From assembly GCA_003577005.1 (NCBI GenBank), contig QEUW01000446.1, forward strand, positions 1-7,352: a stretch of DNA of 7,352 bases. Direction: 5' to 3'. The position numbers and the translations under genes are program-made. Of the stretch, positions 1 through 6,183 are shown piece after piece. The stretch's first letter is position 1, and each line of letters begins with the position of its first letter. A model generated the notes under the pieces. That model did no database searches. It saw only the letters and a program-made list of their open reading frames with translations, and was not told the DNA's origin. Origin of the DNA: Chloroflexota bacterium (lineage in GTDB: Bacteria; Chloroflexota; Anaerolineae; Caldilineales; Caldilineaceae).

Positions 1-240
1 CTGGACATGAAAAGCGGTAGGCGTCCGGTAGCCGGCTTCGACGAAGAGTTGGCGCACATCGGCCAGCGGCATATCGCGCTCAAAGCGCATCTCCCAGAGT
101 GTGCCGCCGGTGTAGTCGATGCTCAACGGCAGCGGTGTACCTCGTGTGGTCAGCGACCAGACCATAAAGATGATGGCCGGCAACGTCGCCAGCAGCGAAA
201 TCAAGAAAAAGAGGCCCCGCCGTTCAACGATCTTGAACAT
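1..240 (-). CDS. secF: SecF, protein translocase accessory subunit (N-terminal 80 residues, cut by window edge)
   Basis: SecF pairs with SecD in the cytoplasmic membrane and uses the proton motive force to help pull preproteins through SecYEG. Only the first 80 residues are here. They show a short basic start (MFKIVERRG), a first membrane segment at about residues 10-30, and the SecF signature LSIDYTGGTLWEMRF near residues 39-53, which matches the family's LGxDFxGGT motif after TM1. The remaining periplasmic domain and five membrane segments lie beyond the left edge. The ATG at 240 was chosen because an AGAAGG ribosome site lies 10 bases upstream; an in-frame TTG nine codons further up is possible but less likely. 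It follows secD by 30 bp on the same strand, the classic secDF order, so the two are almost certainly cotranscribed. No other family fits the motif together with this neighbour. Confidence 0.93.
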   Translation of the reverse strand, partial: MFKIVERRGLFFLISLLATLPAIIFMVWSLTTRGTPLPLSIDYTGGTLWEMRFERDMPLADVRQLFVEAGYRTPTAFHVQ

Positions 241-250
241 AACTTTGATG

Positions 251-258
251 CCCTTCTC
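251..258 (-). promoter_or_regulatory. Ribosome binding site of secF
   Basis: On the minus strand the secD-secF gap reads GAGAAGGG, then ten bases, then ATG at 240. This Shine-Dalgarno match selects the ATG over the upstream in-frame TTG. Confidence 0.7.
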
Positions 259-270
259 ACTAGCCAACGC

Positions 271-1665
271 TCAATAACCCAACAGCGTACGCATTTCAGC
301 CGCCGTACGGCCCGACCCACTAAAGACCGCCCGCATCAGCGCACGGGTCACCACAACAGCAGAGGCCATCGAAAGTAGCACACCGATGGCGAGGGTAATG
401 GCAAAGCCACGGACGATACTAGCGCCAAACGTATTGCCAAACCAGAAAAGTACGGCACAGGTGATCAGCGTCGAAAGATTGCTATCACGGATGGCCAGCC
501 AGGCGCGGCTAAAGCCCGTCTCGACCGCCAATCGCAACGAACGACCATGACGAAGTTCTTCTTTCATCCGCTCAAAGATGAGAATGTTGGCATCGACGGC
601 CATGCCGATGGAGAGAATAAAACCGGCAATACCGGCCAATGTCAACGTCACCGGGATCAGCTTGTAGATCGCCAGGTTGACCACTACGTAGATGATCAAC
701 GCTACACTCGCCAACGCCCCCGGCAAACGGTAGAGGACGACCATAAAGATAAAGACGGCTGTAAGCCCAACAAGACCGGCGTACAGGCTGCGCTGAAGCG
801 AATCAAGCCCCAACGTGGCGCCAATCGTGCGGATATCCACGACTTTGAGCGGCACCGGCAGGGCGCCATACCGCATCTGCACCGCCAGCGACTCGGCCTC
901 CTCGCGCGAGAACTGCCCGCTGATGACACCTTCGTCGCGGATGGCAGCCTGGACCGTCGGCGCTGAGAGCACGATGCCATCCAGCACAATAGCCAACGGT
1001 TGGCCGATATGGGTGCTGGTATAGTCGAAAAACTGGTTGCTGCCGTCGCTGGTCAACTGAAAATTGATCTGCCACTGGTTGAATTGGTCTTGCGTGGCTA
1101 CCGCCGAGCGCAAGATCTCACCGGTCATGACTGTGTTGAAAACGCGATCCCCATAAGGCGCCACACTCGGATCCGCCTGGTCAGCGCTCAACGCCTCACT
1201 GACCGCAGTGGGGCGGTTTGTCGTGTTGATGACCATCCCCTGGGATAACAAGGCGCCTTCAGGGTCGATAAATTCCAACTGGCCCGTGGAACGCAGAGTT
1301 TCGATGGCCTGTTCCGGGTTGTTAACGCCGGGCAGTTCGACGATGATCCGGTCATCTCCCTGTTCCTGCACCACCGCCTCGGCTACCCCTAGCCCATTGA
1401 CCCGGTTCTCGACAATGGTTTTGGCCGCCGAAATGGCCCCTTCCGGCGCGACTGTCCCTTCCGGTAAGTCTGTCTCCAACAAGACCTGCGTACCACCGCG
1501 CAAATCTAGCCCCAGACGCAAATCTAGCAGATTTTTGGGCGCCCCAGGAACGACCGACCGCTGTAGCCATTGTGGTTGCATGGTGCTAGGGAAAAAGACA
1601 ATGTAACAAGCGGCAAAAAAAATAACCAGGACTGCGACAAGCGCAACGGTTGGGTTTCGCATCAT
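271..1665 (-). CDS. secD: SecD, protein translocase accessory subunit
   Basis: SecD is the larger half of the SecDF proton-driven accessory complex of the Sec translocon in the cytoplasmic membrane. Counting from the chosen start (464 residues), there is a first membrane helix at about 5-27. The periplasmic head carries LGLDLRGG (51-58), ENRVNGLGV (86-94) and [10 protein letters not shown] (105-114). The membrane half has five further helices at roughly 294-312, 317-334, 341-364, 397-413 and 420-444. The highly conserved [18 protein letters not shown] (354-371) is present and complete. At 464 residues it is the compact form, much shorter than the 615-residue E. coli protein because the periplasmic P1 region is reduced. 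The open frame extends to an ATG at 1710. I start at 1665 (or the adjacent ATG at 1662) because GGAGCAGG lies just upstream and the promoter at 1719-1747 would start transcription near 1712, leaving no leader for the longer form. secF follows 30 bp downstream. Confidence 0.96.
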   Translation of the reverse strand: MMRNPTVALVAVLVIFFAACYIVFFPSTMQPQWLQRSVVPGAPKNLLDLRLGLDLRGGTQVLLETDLPEGTVAPEGAISAAKTIVENRVNGLGVAEAVVQEQGDDRIIVELPGVNNPEQAIETLRSTGQLEFIDPEGALLSQGMVINTTNRPTAVSEALSADQADPSVAPYGDRVFNTVMTGEILRSAVATQDQFNQWQINFQLTSDGSNQFFDYTSTHIGQPLAIVLDGIVLSAPTVQAAIRDEGVISGQFSREEAESLAVQMRYGALPVPLKVVDIRTIGATLGLDSLQRSLYAGLVGLTAVFIFMVVLYRLPGALASVALIIYVVVNLAIYKLIPVTLTLAGIAGFILSIGMAVDANILIFERMKEELRHGRSLRLAVETGFSRAWLAIRDSNLSTLITCAVLFWFGNTFGASIVRGFAITLAIGVLLSMASAVVVTRALMRAVFSGSGRTAAEMRTLLGY

Positions 1666-1672
1666 GCCTTTA

Positions 1673-1680
1673 CCTGCTCC
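1673..1680 (-). promoter_or_regulatory. Ribosome binding site deciding the secD start
   Basis: On the minus strand GGAGCAGG is followed by seven bases and ATGATG (1665/1662). It supports the start that removes 15 residues ([15 protein letters not shown]) from the longest reading frame; those residues do not look like a SecD N-terminus. Confidence 0.6.
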
Positions 1681-1718
1681 TAAAAATTCCGTCGTGTGTC
1701 GGCGGCGCAAACTACCCC

Positions 1719-1747
1719 ATTATAGAGCCTGGCCCTGCCAGTGTCAA
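1719..1747 (-). promoter_or_regulatory. Consensus sigma70 promoter of secDF
   Basis: Read on the minus strand, TTGACA (1747-1742) is separated by exactly 17 bases from TATAAT (1724-1719). Both hexamers match the housekeeping sigma-factor consensus at every position and the spacer is optimal. Transcription should begin near 1712, giving a leader of about 47 bases before the secD ATG at 1665. This implies strong constitutive expression of secD-secF unless something represses it. No clear operator is visible overlapping it. Confidence 0.85.
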
Positions 1748-2046
1748 ACCACAACGCCCCGCATGGGTGCGTCCAGAGAGAAGGAGGGGGTCATAACCAT
1801 CACCTGTACTGGTGCGGGCGACAGGCAGGCAGCGAATGTCAATCTCTTTCCTACCCTTATCGGGCACGGTAGCCAAAGCCAGGACCCACAATGCCTTGCA
1901 TTGCTTGTCTTTGGCGACTCCTGGCGCCTGTGTTAAACTTGTCACGGTGTGCCCGCCAGTCTGTGCAATGGTAATAGAGAGGTACTACAGGTTAACTCCC
2001 AGCAACGGTCTCTAGGTCACAGATTCTCATCAGAACCATTTAGACT
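1748..2046. other. Divergent intergenic region between secDF and the DUF3105 gene
   Basis: This stretch separates the secDF promoter from the lipoprotein gene. I see no convincing protein-coding frame in either direction and no RNA gene. It holds a candidate plus-strand promoter (1911-1939). Minor symmetries also occur: AATGC-ctt-GCATT around 1890-1902, and TAGAGA (1975-1980) facing TCTCTA (2009-2014). None is long enough to call a terminator or operator. Confidence 0.5.
1911..1939 (+). promoter_or_regulatory. Candidate promoter for the DUF3105 lipoprotein gene
   Basis: TTGGCG (1911-1916) is followed by a 17-base spacer and TAAACT (1934-1939). The -10 box is preceded by TGT, forming an extended -10 element (TGnTAnnnT). 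Transcription would begin near 1946 and leave a leader of about 100 bases. Neither hexamer is a strong match on its own, so this is a candidate. The downstream NACHT gene could be read from the same promoter. Confidence 0.35.
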
Positions 2047-2595
2047 ATGCGAAAGAAATTGGCTTGCAACGATACCCAGCGTCTCGTAAAGGGGTTGCTT
2101 CTGTCTGCCGTGATCATGCTCGTGACCGCATGCGTCAGTGCCGACTCCGGTGAAATACGCGGGCTGGAACGTTTTGACAGTCTCTCTACTGAACATCGCT
2201 CCGGGCCGATCTCTTATCCCCAGACACCACCAGCAGGGGGGCCACACAGCCCACTCTGGCAGAATTGTGGCATCTACGATGAGCCAATCCCCAACGAACA
2301 GGCCGTCCACTCGTTAGAACACGGCGCTGTCTGGATCACCTATGATCCAACCCTGGCTGCGACGGAGGTCGAACGATTGCGCCAACTGGCCGGTGAGCAA
2401 AGCCACATGCTCCTCTCACCTTACCCAGATTTGCCGGCGCCCGTCGTCGTATCGGCCTGGGGTGTGCAACTCAAACTCAATGCGGCAGACGATGTTCGCC
2501 TCCCCCGCTTTATCATTGAATTTCGAAATCACGCGGCGGCGCCCGAGCCGGGCGCACCTTGCAACAACGGCATCGGTGAACCCATTTTAGATTAG
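2047..2595 (+). CDS. DUF3105 family lipoprotein
   Basis: This 182-residue protein has a basic N-terminus, a hydrophobic segment at about 13-28, and a lipobox VTA-C with the lipidated cysteine at residue 29. It should therefore be exported and tethered to the outer face of the membrane, with a mature part of about 154 residues. The rest matches my recollection of DUF3105: PPAGGPH (61-67), CGIYDEPIPNE (74-84), VHSLEHGAV (87-95), YDP near 99-101 and SAWG (136-139). The repeated histidines (50, 67, 88, 92) suggest a possible metal site, which is inference. The molecular function of DUF3105 is unknown to me. The start is forced: an in-frame TAG sits six bases upstream of the ATG. No clear Shine-Dalgarno sequence precedes it. 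The NACHT-FGE gene begins 40 bp after its stop on the same strand, so cotranscription is plausible. Confidence 0.85.
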   Translation: MRKKLACNDTQRLVKGLLLSAVIMLVTACVSADSGEIRGLERFDSLSTEHRSGPISYPQTPPAGGPHSPLWQNCGIYDEPIPNEQAVHSLEHGAVWITYDPTLAATEVERLRQLAGEQSHMLLSPYPDLPAPVVVSAWGVQLKLNAADDVRLPRFIIEFRNHAAAPEPGAPCNNGIGEPILD

Positions 2596-2635
2596 ATATT
2601 CATACCCTTGGCGCCGGCAACGGTAAAAATCGAAC

Positions 2636-5600
2636 ATGGACAATGCGTCGTCAAAGCTGGCTGTACAGGCGAACTTACAGGCGTTGAGCGAACAGCCCGG
2701 CAGCCTCATCCCTGGAACGATTTATGGGCGGTTGGCCGCCGCACTGTTGACTCCTGTGGTGGCGGCGCTGGCCGCCCACGACTTTGCACCGCTCGTGACG
2801 CTCTTTAGCCAGCTCGGGGGCGTCGGTGGCAACCTGATCGCCAACCAGGTAGAGAGCTGGCAGGGTCTGACCGAGCAGGAGCTGGCGGTCGATCTGATGG
2901 CTAAAGCCGCCGGCGATGCAACCTGGCGCAAAACGCTGGATCAACTCCTGAGCGACGTCGATGCGCCTGGTACAGTAGCCGCCCGGTTAAAGCCAGCCGA
3001 ACGCGAGTGGTTTTTCACTATTCTCGAACAGGAAGCAGCCCAGTTGGGCAGTTCGTTGACCATCCCCCGCGATGCAGACAGACGTGCGGAGGCCCCTACT
3101 GGCGCAGTCACCGTCAGCGGGGATGTGCGCGAGAGTGTGATCAACATCGGCGGTGCAGTCACCCAGCACTTCTATACACAGGGAGAGCCGGTCGCCGACC
3201 CCGCCGCACTGCGCACCGCCTATCTTAACCGCCTCTTTAGCCACGCCAACACGCTTTCGCTGGCTGGCGTTGACCCAAAAGCGGCGAGCGATGAAGCAGA
3301 AGCGCGTCTCCATCTCGGTGCTATTTACACGGCACTGCTGACAACAGCGCTCGATACCAGCGAACAGCCGGCGCAAAGTCACTCACCCGAACCGCTCGAA
3401 CGGTATCTTTCCGCCGTCGCTCAATTGAATCGCCAACACCGGCTGGTGTTGTTGGGTGACCCCGGTAGCGGTAAGAGCACCTTTGTCAACTTTGTGGCGC
3501 TCTGCCTGGCGGGTGAGGCGCTCGGCCATCGCCAGATCAATCTGGCGCTCCTCACCGCCCCCTTGCCCGACGATGCAGCAGCTGACCGAGGCGACGAGCC
3601 ACCGCTCCAGCCCTGGGTGCATGGCGCGTTACTCCCTGTTCGCATTGTGTTGCGCGACTTTGCCGCTCGAGGGTTACCCACCGCTGGCACACCAGCGACG
3701 GCCAACCACCTGTGGCAGTTTGTTGCCAGCGAACTCGAGTCTGCTGCGCTGGGAGAGTACACCCCTCACCTGCGTAAAGAGCTAATGAACCAGGGTGGCC
3801 TTATCCTGCTCGATGGGCTTGACGAAGTGCCCGATGCCGAGAACCAGCGCACGCAGATCAAGCAAGCTATTGAAGATTTTGCCAACACCTTTCTGCGCTG
3901 TCGCATCCTCGTCACCAGCCGCACCTACGCCTATCAGCATCAAGAGTGGCGCTTGCACGGCTTTACGGCTGCGGTGTTGGCGCCCTTTACCGGGGCGCAG
4001 ATCGCCACCTTTGTTGACCGCTGGTATGCCCATATCGGCGAGATCCGTCACCTTCAGCCGACCGACGCCCAGGGCCGCGCCGAACTGCTCAAACACGCGA
4101 TCTTCTCCAACGACCGCCTGCGCGCCCTCACCGAACGGCCGCTGTTGCTTACCTTGACGGCCAGCCTGCACGCCTGGCGCGGGGGCAGCCTGCCCGACCG
4201 CCGCGAAGAACTCTACGCCGATGCCGTCGATCTCTTGCTGGACTGGTGGGAGAGCCAGCGGATTGCCCGCGACGCCCACGGCAACACCGTGCTCACCCAG
4301 CCCAGCCTGACCGAGTGGCTGCGCGTCGACCGGGGTAAGGTGCGCGCTTTGCTCAATGAAGTGGCCTTTGAAGCGCACGCTACCCAGCCGACGCTGGTCG
4401 GCACCGCCGACATCCCCGAAAGTACTCTGGTCACGCGGCTGCTCTATATCAACGAAAACGAGGATGTCAAACCCCGGCTGCTGGTGGCGTACCTGAGCCA
4501 GCGAGCCGGGTTGCTCCTGCCGCGCGGGGTCAAGAATTACACCTTCCCCCACCGTACCTTTCAGGAGTATCTGGCGGCTTGTTATCTCACCGATGTAGAC
4601 TACCCTGACCTCATTGCCGAACTGACACGCCAGGAACCCAATCGCTGGCGCGAGGTGACCCTCCTGGCCGGCGCCAAGGCGGCGCGCGGCACTTCATCCG
4701 CTATCTGGCAACTGGTGGACGCCCTCTGCTTTCGTGAACCGGATGACCCAGCCTACAGCGCTGCTGATGTGTGGGGCGCACATCTCGCCGGACAGGCGCT
4801 GCTCGAGGCGGCCAACCTCAGCCAGATCAGCGCCCGCCACCGCCCCAAGGTCGAGCGTATCGCCCGGTCGCTGACCCACGCGCTCACCAGCCGTGCTCTG
4901 CCACCCACCGAACGAGCACAGGCCGGCCGGACACTGGCGCGTCTGGGTGACCCGCGCCGCGAGGTATTGGGCACTGATGAGATGCGCTTCTGCCTGGTGC
5001 CGGCTGGCGCCTTTGCTCAGGGGGATCGCGGCGAGCGGTTTGAGATCCCATACAGCTACTGGATTGCACGCTTTCCAGTGACCAACGCCCAGTTTCGCCT
5101 CTTTATGGCTGCCGACGGCTATCAGGAAGCGCGCTTTTGGCCAGAAGCGGCCCACCTGAATTTCTGGAGCGAGCGCGGGTTTCAAGGGCGCTACGATAGC
5201 CGGCCTCGCAGCGAACCCCGGCCCGTCGGCGGCCCCTTTGGGTTGCCCAACCACCCGGTTGTCGGGATATCCTGGTACGAGGCATTCGCCTTTGCGCGCT
5301 GGTTGACAGACTATCTTCACCAGCGTAGTCTGCTACCAGAAGGGTGGATAGTCCGGCTCCCCAGCGAGCAGGAGTGGGAAAAGGCGGCGCGTGGCGGCGA
5401 GGTAATTACAGCCCAGCCAGTGGCCGTGTCACTCAACACAGTCGCCGTACGCCTGGATGAACAACCAGCGCTCGTGCCCAACCCACTGCCGGTGCGGATC
5501 TACCCCTGGGGCGATACCGCCGATCCCGAATGTGCTAATTTTGAGCGCACCGAGATCGGCGCCACCAATAGCGTTGGTTGTTTTACGCAGGGTGTTTCTC

Positions 5601-5875
5601 CTTATGGCGCCGAGGAGATGAGTGGCAATGTCTGGGAGTGGACGCGCAGCCTCGAACAGGGACAAGCCACCCGGGGGAAAGGGGGAACTGGCTCCGAGGA
5701 TGAGAACCTGGCCGCGCACCCGGAAATCCCGCGCCTTCTATGTGGCGGCGCCTATCAATATTATGAGTATTTTGTCCGCTGCGCCGAGCGTTACGGCAGC
5801 CCACCCGATGATTGGAACAAACTCTACGGCTTTCGGTTGGTCCTCGCGCCAGCATTCCGTAACCCAGATGACTAG
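2636..5875 (+). CDS. NACHT (NLR-like STAND) ATPase with C-terminal FGE/SUMF1-like domain
   Basis: This 1079-residue protein is probably a cytoplasmic ATP-driven molecular switch. Residues 1-148 form a mostly helical module with a glycine-rich hinge (LGGVGGNLIANQ, 60-71). Residues 158-181 are a beta-like linker (GDVRESVINIGG). Residues 195-240 match a segment often seen before NACHT domains (YLNRL...LSLAGVD...LGAIYTALLTT). The NACHT ATPase has Walker A GDPGSGKST (274-282), Walker B LILLDGLDEVP (389-399), sensor motif TSR (427-429), PLLLTL (502-507), and the family hallmark FPHRTFQEYLAA (637-648). A helical arm (about 650-780) leads to an FGE-sulfatase fold (782-1072) with PVTNAQF, HPVVGISWYEA (873-883), RLPSEQEWEKAARGG (907-921), YPWGD (956-960), GNVWEWT (997-1003) and GFRLV (1065-1069). 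NACHT proteins of bacteria include anti-phage sensors, but this fusion's role is unknown. The catalytic cysteines of true FGE are absent. The start is set by an in-frame TAA at 2624; no clear ribosome site is seen. Confidence 0.9.
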   Translation: MDNASSKLAVQANLQALSEQPGSLIPGTIYGRLAAALLTPVVAALAAHDFAPLVTLFSQLGGVGGNLIANQVESWQGLTEQELAVDLMAKAAGDATWRKTLDQLLSDVDAPGTVAARLKPAEREWFFTILEQEAAQLGSSLTIPRDADRRAEAPTGAVTVSGDVRESVINIGGAVTQHFYTQGEPVADPAALRTAYLNRLFSHANTLSLAGVDPKAASDEAEARLHLGAIYTALLTTALDTSEQPAQSHSPEPLERYLSAVAQLNRQHRLVLLGDPGSGKSTFVNFVALCLAGEALGHRQINLALLTAPLPDDAAADRGDEPPLQPWVHGALLPVRIVLRDFAARGLPTAGTPATANHLWQFVASELESAALGEYTPHLRKELMNQGGLILLDGLDEVPDAENQRTQIKQAIEDFANTFLRCRILVTSRTYAYQHQEWRLHGFTAAVLAPFTGAQIATFVDRWYAHIGEIRHLQPTDAQGRAELLKHAIFSNDRLRALTERPLLLTLTASLHAWRGGSLPDRREELYADAVDLLLDWWESQRIARDAHGNTVLTQPSLTEWLRVDRGKVRALLNEVAFEAHATQPTLVGTADIPESTLVTRLLYINENEDVKPRLLVAYLSQRAGLLLPRGVKNYTFPHRTFQEYLAACYLTDVDYPDLIAELTRQEPNRWREVTLLAGAKAARGTSSAIWQLVDALCFREPDDPAYSAADVWGAHLAGQALLEAANLSQISARHRPKVERIARSLTHALTSRALPPTERAQAGRTLARLGDPRREVLGTDEMRFCLVPAGAFAQGDRGERFEIPYSYWIARFPVTNAQFRLFMAADGYQEARFWPEAAHLNFWSERGFQGRYDSRPRSEPRPVGGPFGLPNHPVVGISWYEAFAFARWLTDYLHQRSLLPEGWIVRLPSEQEWEKAARGGEVITAQPVAVSLNTVAVRLDEQPALVPNPLPVRIYPWGDTADPECANFERTEIGATNSVGCFTQGVSPYGAEEMSGNVWEWTRSLEQGQATRGKGGTGSEDENLAAHPEIPRLLCGGAYQYYEYFVRCAERYGSPPDDWNKLYGFRLVLAPAFRNPDD

Positions 5876-6102
5876 CCAGGTGAACAAGATAGGGGTACAA
5901 TAAACATAGTGGACAGTGCAGTCCACTTTGACAGGCTTTGATTTCAGCCTGAACTCTAGTCCAGATTATTTCTGGTCACAGGGGCCCTTTGGGCGCGGAG
6001 GTCTCGACGGCGACAATGGTCAAAGTCTCGTTGTAGTACTAGTTCAAAGCAGAATCGTTCGACAAGACCATATTGCTGCCGGTCGCCAGCACGCAAATAT
6101 GT
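5876..6102. other. Intergenic region between the NACHT-FGE gene and glutamate dehydrogenase
   Basis: I see no credible gene here. The longest open frame (5916-6119) has no ribosome site, low coding character and no recognisable motif. Visible structure is a 7-bp hairpin (5908-5927), a TTGACA hexamer at 5928-5933 without a good -10 partner, a short dyad CCAGA-ttatt-TCTGG (5961-5975) and the palindrome TAGTACTA (6034-6041). A poor promoter-like pair for the next gene, TTGCTG (6073-6078) and TATGTT (6098-6103), has a 19-base spacer. Confidence 0.45.
5908..5927. repeat. Perfect 7-bp inverted repeat (hairpin) after the NACHT-FGE gene
   Basis: AGTGGAC (5908-5914) and GTCCACT (5921-5927) are exact reverse complements around a six-base loop, 32 bases past the stop codon at 5875. 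Only three T's follow it, with the first pairing inside the stem, so as an intrinsic terminator it would be weak. It could equally be a protein-binding dyad, since TTGACA begins directly after it at 5928. Confidence 0.55.
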
Positions 6103-6172
6103 TATCGTCGAAATTGTGATCAATTGTGATCAGATGATATCGTCGAAATTGTGATCAATTGTGATCAGATGA
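6103..6172. repeat. Exact 35-bp tandem duplication carrying TGATCA dyads, upstream of glutamate dehydrogenase
   Basis: Two adjacent identical 35-bp units occupy 6103-6137 and 6138-6172; identity ends abruptly at both sides. Each unit contains two abutting copies of the 10-mer AATTGTGATC (starting at 6112, 6122, 6147 and 6157). The self-complementary hexamer TGATCA therefore recurs at 6117, 6127, 6152 and 6162. Within a unit this gives TGATCA-N4-TGATCA, a dyad with centres ten bases apart, about one helical turn, as expected for a dimeric helix-turn-helix regulator. The last two bases overlap the ribosome site of the next gene, so binding or RNA folding here could control its transcription or translation. 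The regulator is unknown. Confidence 0.85.
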
Positions 6173-6176
6173 GGAG
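6171..6176 (+). promoter_or_regulatory. Strong ribosome binding site of glutamate dehydrogenase
   Basis: GAGGAG lies seven bases before the ATG at 6184. It fixes the start and so supports the unusually long N-terminus of the enzyme. It touches the end of the 35-bp tandem repeat. Confidence 0.8.
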
Positions 6177-6183
6177 TTTTTCA

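Noticed and set aside
547..966. 139-residue plus-strand open frame opposite secD
   Set aside because: It is rich in His, Asp, Arg and Gln as expected from the complement of membrane-protein codons; the SecD frame is unambiguous.
3782..4552. 256-residue minus-strand open frame inside the NACHT gene
   Set aside because: It lies wholly antisense to a well-supported coding region, has no recognisable motif and no ribosome site I could credit; long antisense frames are expected in GC-rich genes.
4694..5320. 208-residue minus-strand open frame opposite the helical arm and FGE domain
   Set aside because: Same reasoning: the plus-strand frame carries clear NACHT/FGE motifs, while this one shows only composition-driven residues.
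4979..5851. Active formylglycine-generating enzyme for sulfatase maturation
   Set aside because: The two active-site cysteines are missing, no sulfatase gene is nearby, and the domain is fused to a NACHT switch.
5908..5933. Strong intrinsic terminator for the NACHT-FGE gene
   Set aside because: The stem is perfect, but only a short T run follows before GACAGG, so it does not meet the usual hairpin-plus-U-tract pattern.
5916..6119. 67-residue plus-strand open frame in the gap before gdhA
   Set aside because: There is no ribosome site, no conserved motif and no hydrophobic or domain pattern; it starts inside the hairpin and ends in the tandem repeat.
6112..6132. CRP-type operator
   Set aside because: The TGTGA pentamers are in direct, not inverted, orientation and lack the TCACA half at N6 spacing.
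6103..6172. CRISPR-like or iteron-type origin reading of the repeat block
   Set aside because: There are only two abutting units without spacers, so it is not CRISPR. No replication initiator gene, AT-rich unwinding region or DnaA-box cluster is visible, so an origin is unsupported.
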